Assembly: GCF_003390885.1 (NCBI RefSeq)
Contig: NZ_QMEL01000006.1
Coordinates: 1-64,000 of the forward strand
Length of the DNA stretch: 64,000 bases
Source: Pelagibacterium sediminicola
GTDB taxonomy: Bacteria; Pseudomonadota; Alphaproteobacteria; Rhizobiales; Devosiaceae
Reading direction: 5' to 3'
A program made the position numbers and the translations under genes. Under the pieces are notes generated by a model. That model searched no databases. It was not told the DNA's origin and saw nothing but the letters and a program-made list of their open reading frames with translations. Shown here piece after piece: positions 62,088 through 64,000 of this stretch. The first letter of the stretch is position 1. Each line of letters starts with the position of its first letter.

Positions 62088-64000
62088 TTGAACGTGATGC
62101 GACGAGACGGGACCGATAACGCCCTGGCGGTCGAGACGGTGCTCGATTCGATGCCGTATGGCATGTGCCTCTGGGGCAAGGATCACACGATCCTGCTGTT
62201 CAACCATGCCTACGCCGCCGCATTCGGTCTTGAGGAGGGGGCGTTCCGGGCCGGAATGCACCTGCGCGAGGCGATAAAGCTGGTACTCGATGCCGGAAAC
62301 TATTTCGGCTATTCGGTCGACGATCTTTACGAGAACATGCTCGAACGCTTCGACCGGCAGGTCGAGGGAGCGCTGCCCCGCGAATACCAGCAGGTGCTGC
62401 GCGACCGGAACATCCGCACCACCTATTCGGCCCGCGCCGGGCTCGGCTGGCTCGTGACCCACGAGGATATCACCGACGCCAACGACCACATCACCGCGCT
62501 CTCGCGCCGCGAAGCGGAACTCGCCAAGCAGGCCATGCGGTTCGAGACGGCAGTGGACAACATGGCCCACGGCCTGTGCATGATCGACCCCGATCACCGC
62601 CTCGTCATCTGCAACTCGAACTATGCGAGCCTTTACGAGCTGCCCGAAGATCTCCAATGCCCCGGCACGCTTCTGACCGACATCATGGACTACCGCTTCG
62701 ATAACGGCATGCGGCCCAAGGATGGCCCCATCGCCTTTCTCCAGCGCCGCGTGCAGACCATAACGGAAGGCAAGCGGGCCATCGATATCTGCGAGTTCGA
62801 GAACGGCCAGATCATCTCGGTCGTCCATCAGCCCATGGCCGATGGCGGCTGGGTCGAAACCCATCAGGATATCACCGAGCAGCGCCGTTCCGAAGCACGC
62901 ATCCATCACCTCGCCCGGCACGACGCGCTTACCGACCTGCCCAACCGGACTCTCTTCGCAGAGGAAATGGTGATGGCCGAATCCCGCGTGCGGCGCGGGG
63001 AAATGATGGCCGTTCTGTGCTTCGATCTCGATCACTTCAAGATCATCAACGATACGCTGGGTCACGCCATTGGCGATGCGGTTCTCAAGGAGGTCGCGGC
63101 GCGGATCAACCATACCAAGCGCGAGCACGAAACCGCCGCCCGGCTCGGCGGCGACGAGTTCGCCCTTCTGGCCGGCCCGCTCAAGGGACCGAAGGACGTT
63201 GCCGCGCTGTCGGAACGCTTGATCGCCGCGATCAGCGAACCCATGGATATCGAAGGGCATCGCGTGATGGTCGGCACCTCCATCGGCATTGCTATCGCGC
63301 CGACCGACGGGGAAATCGGCGAGACCCTCATGAAAAACGCCGACCTTGCGCTTTACCGCGCCAAGGGCGACGGACGGGGCAATTATCGCTTTTTTGAAAA
63401 GGGCATGGACGCCACCATGCAGCACCGCCGCCTGCTCGAAAGCGGGCTCAAGCTTGGGATTATCCGCGATGAGTTCTCGCTGGTCTTCCAGCCGCTGATG
63501 GAACTCGAAAGCAACCGCGTGTCATGTTTCGAGGCGCTGCTTCGCTGGGACAATGCCGAACTTGGCGTTGTCTCGCCGGTCGAGTTCATTCCGGTTGCCG
63601 AGGAAATCGGTTTCATCGTTCCGCTGGGTGAATGGGTGCTGCGTGAGGCCTGCCGGGTCGCTGCGACCTGGCCGGGCGAAACCCGCATCGCGATCAATCT
63701 TTCCCCCATCCAGTTCAAGAGCCGCCGCCTGCTCGATGTCGTGCGCGATGCTCTCGATGAGGCGGGACTGTCCCCGAACCGGCTCGAACTCGAAATTACC
63801 GAATCCGTCATGCTCGCGGATTCCGAACAGACCCTCGAAACGCTGCACGATTTGCGGGCCATGGGCGTGCGGATTTCCATGGACGATTTCGGCACGGGCT
63901 ATTCCTCGCTCTCGTACCTGCGCGCCTTTCCCTTCGACAAGATCAAGATCGACCGGTCCTTCATCGAGGACGTCGGCTCGACCGACGCCAATTTCGAGAT
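62088..64000 (+). CDS. PAS-PAS-GGDEF-EAL cyclic-di-GMP enzyme (3' end outside the window)
   Basis: At least 637 residues are visible and the gene runs off the window edge. Two PAS-like domains (LDSMPYGMCLWGKD near residue 20; AVDNMAHGLCMIDPDHR near 155) precede a GGDEF domain with DHFKIINDTLGHAIGD and an intact RLGGDEF active site. An EAL domain has the intact EALLRW, INLSPIQF, ELEITESV and DDFGTGYSS motifs. Both catalytic sets are present, so it may both make and break c-di-GMP. Start choices after the GGGGGAG at 62076 are TTG 62088, GTG 62094 or ATG 62097. No membrane segment is seen. Confidence 0.9.
   Translation, partial: MNVMRRDGTDNALAVETVLDSMPYGMCLWGKDHTILLFNHAYAAAFGLEEGAFRAGMHLREAIKLVLDAGNYFGYSVDDLYENMLERFDRQVEGALPREYQQVLRDRNIRTTYSARAGLGWLVTHEDITDANDHITALSRREAELAKQAMRFETAVDNMAHGLCMIDPDHRLVICNSNYASLYELPEDLQCPGTLLTDIMDYRFDNGMRPKDGPIAFLQRRVQTITEGKRAIDICEFENGQIISVVHQPMADGGWVETHQDITEQRRSEARIHHLARHDALTDLPNRTLFAEEMVMAESRVRRGEMMAVLCFDLDHFKIINDTLGHAIGDAVLKEVAARINHTKREHETAARLGGDEFALLAGPLKGPKDVAALSERLIAAISEPMDIEGHRVMVGTSIGIAIAPTDGEIGETLMKNADLALYRAKGDGRGNYRFFEKGMDATMQHRRLLESGLKLGIIRDEFSLVFQPLMELESNRVSCFEALLRWDNAELGVVSPVEFIPVAEEIGFIVPLGEWVLREACRVAATWPGETRIAINLSPIQFKSRRLLDVVRDALDEAGLSPNRLELEITESVMLADSEQTLETLHDLRAMGVRISMDDFGTGYSSLSYLRAFPFDKIKIDRSFIEDVGSTDANFE

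Noticed and set aside
62031-63425. Minus-strand open frame of 464 codons at the right end
   Set aside because: It is antisense to the PAS-GGDEF-EAL gene, whose active-site motifs are intact on the plus strand.
1-64000. CRISPR arrays, rRNA and tRNA genes, intact insertion sequences
   Set aside because: No regularly spaced direct repeats, no cloverleaf-forming segments with T-loop sequence, and no full transposase were recognised on reading both strands.

Overview
The window is high-GC alphaproteobacterial DNA, most likely from the order Hyphomicrobiales (Rhizobiales) and perhaps a Devosia/Pelagibacterium-like genus. This placement is an inference from several clues: the gene order rpiA, DUF2059, gor; a class II DAHP synthase; a DUF2865 protein; nadE next to gltX; a short GluRS; and many intergenic palindromic repeats of the kind common in that order. 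The first 60 bases are the end of pntB, followed by a clear terminator.

Region 1 (about 0.1-15.3 kb) is a catabolic island. It holds a GntR regulator with RidA and a CobW-type GTPase, a cytosine/creatinine-deaminase-like amidohydrolase, and a six-gene operon with 4-bp overlaps (opine dehydrogenase, DpaA-like protein, hydantoinase, unknown protein, tautomerase, isochorismatase-VOC fusion). A second operon has an enolase-superfamily enzyme, a creatinase-like M24 protein and a TrzA-type amidohydrolase; a tandem glycine riboswitch then precedes a DadA-like flavoenzyme. Three copies of one operator (paired GTGATC/GATCAC cores exactly 13 bp apart) sit at 2403-2427, 9391-9414 and 14849-14872, in front of each transcription unit. 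They point to a single GntR regulon. Deaminase, hydantoinase, N-carbamoyl amidase, amine dehydrogenase and a glycine sensor together suggest breakdown of a creatinine/hydantoin-like compound to glycine. The opine dehydrogenase and DpaA-like pair do not fit any route I know.

Region 2 (15.4-25.5 kb) is a nucleoside-type uptake and salvage operon. It consists of LysR (divergent), a peptide-family ABC binding protein, a DapA-like aldolase, two nucleoside hydrolases, two permeases, a fused two-domain ATPase and a PfkB sugar kinase. Remnants resembling tyrosine-integrase N-termini lie on both sides (15276-15383 and 25717-25836), which suggests insertion by a mobile island.

Region 3 (25.9-64 kb) is mostly core genome: dusA, aspartic protease, cobS/cobT, GST, histidine kinase, Lrp, moaA, L,D-transpeptidase, rpiA, DUF2059, gor, a hicAB locus with a nonsense-mutated hicA, class II DAHP synthase, an outer-membrane protein, nadE, gltX, DUF2865, FAH hydrolase, cysS, DUF559, cimA, a LysM protein with a non-AUG start, an ArsR regulator with an Atm1-type exporter, an RND efflux pair with PadR, nadC, a 48-aa membrane protein, and a PAS-GGDEF-EAL protein cut by the window end.

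Intergenic spaces carry three repeat types: an element of about 220 bp with inverted ends (two full copies and one partial), a CCCCTCTCC-rich palindromic family (five copies), and long hairpins. No tRNA, rRNA, CRISPR array or intact insertion sequence was seen. Start codons were chosen by Shine-Dalgarno sequence, 4-bp overlaps and family alignment; all functions are read from motifs without database searches.
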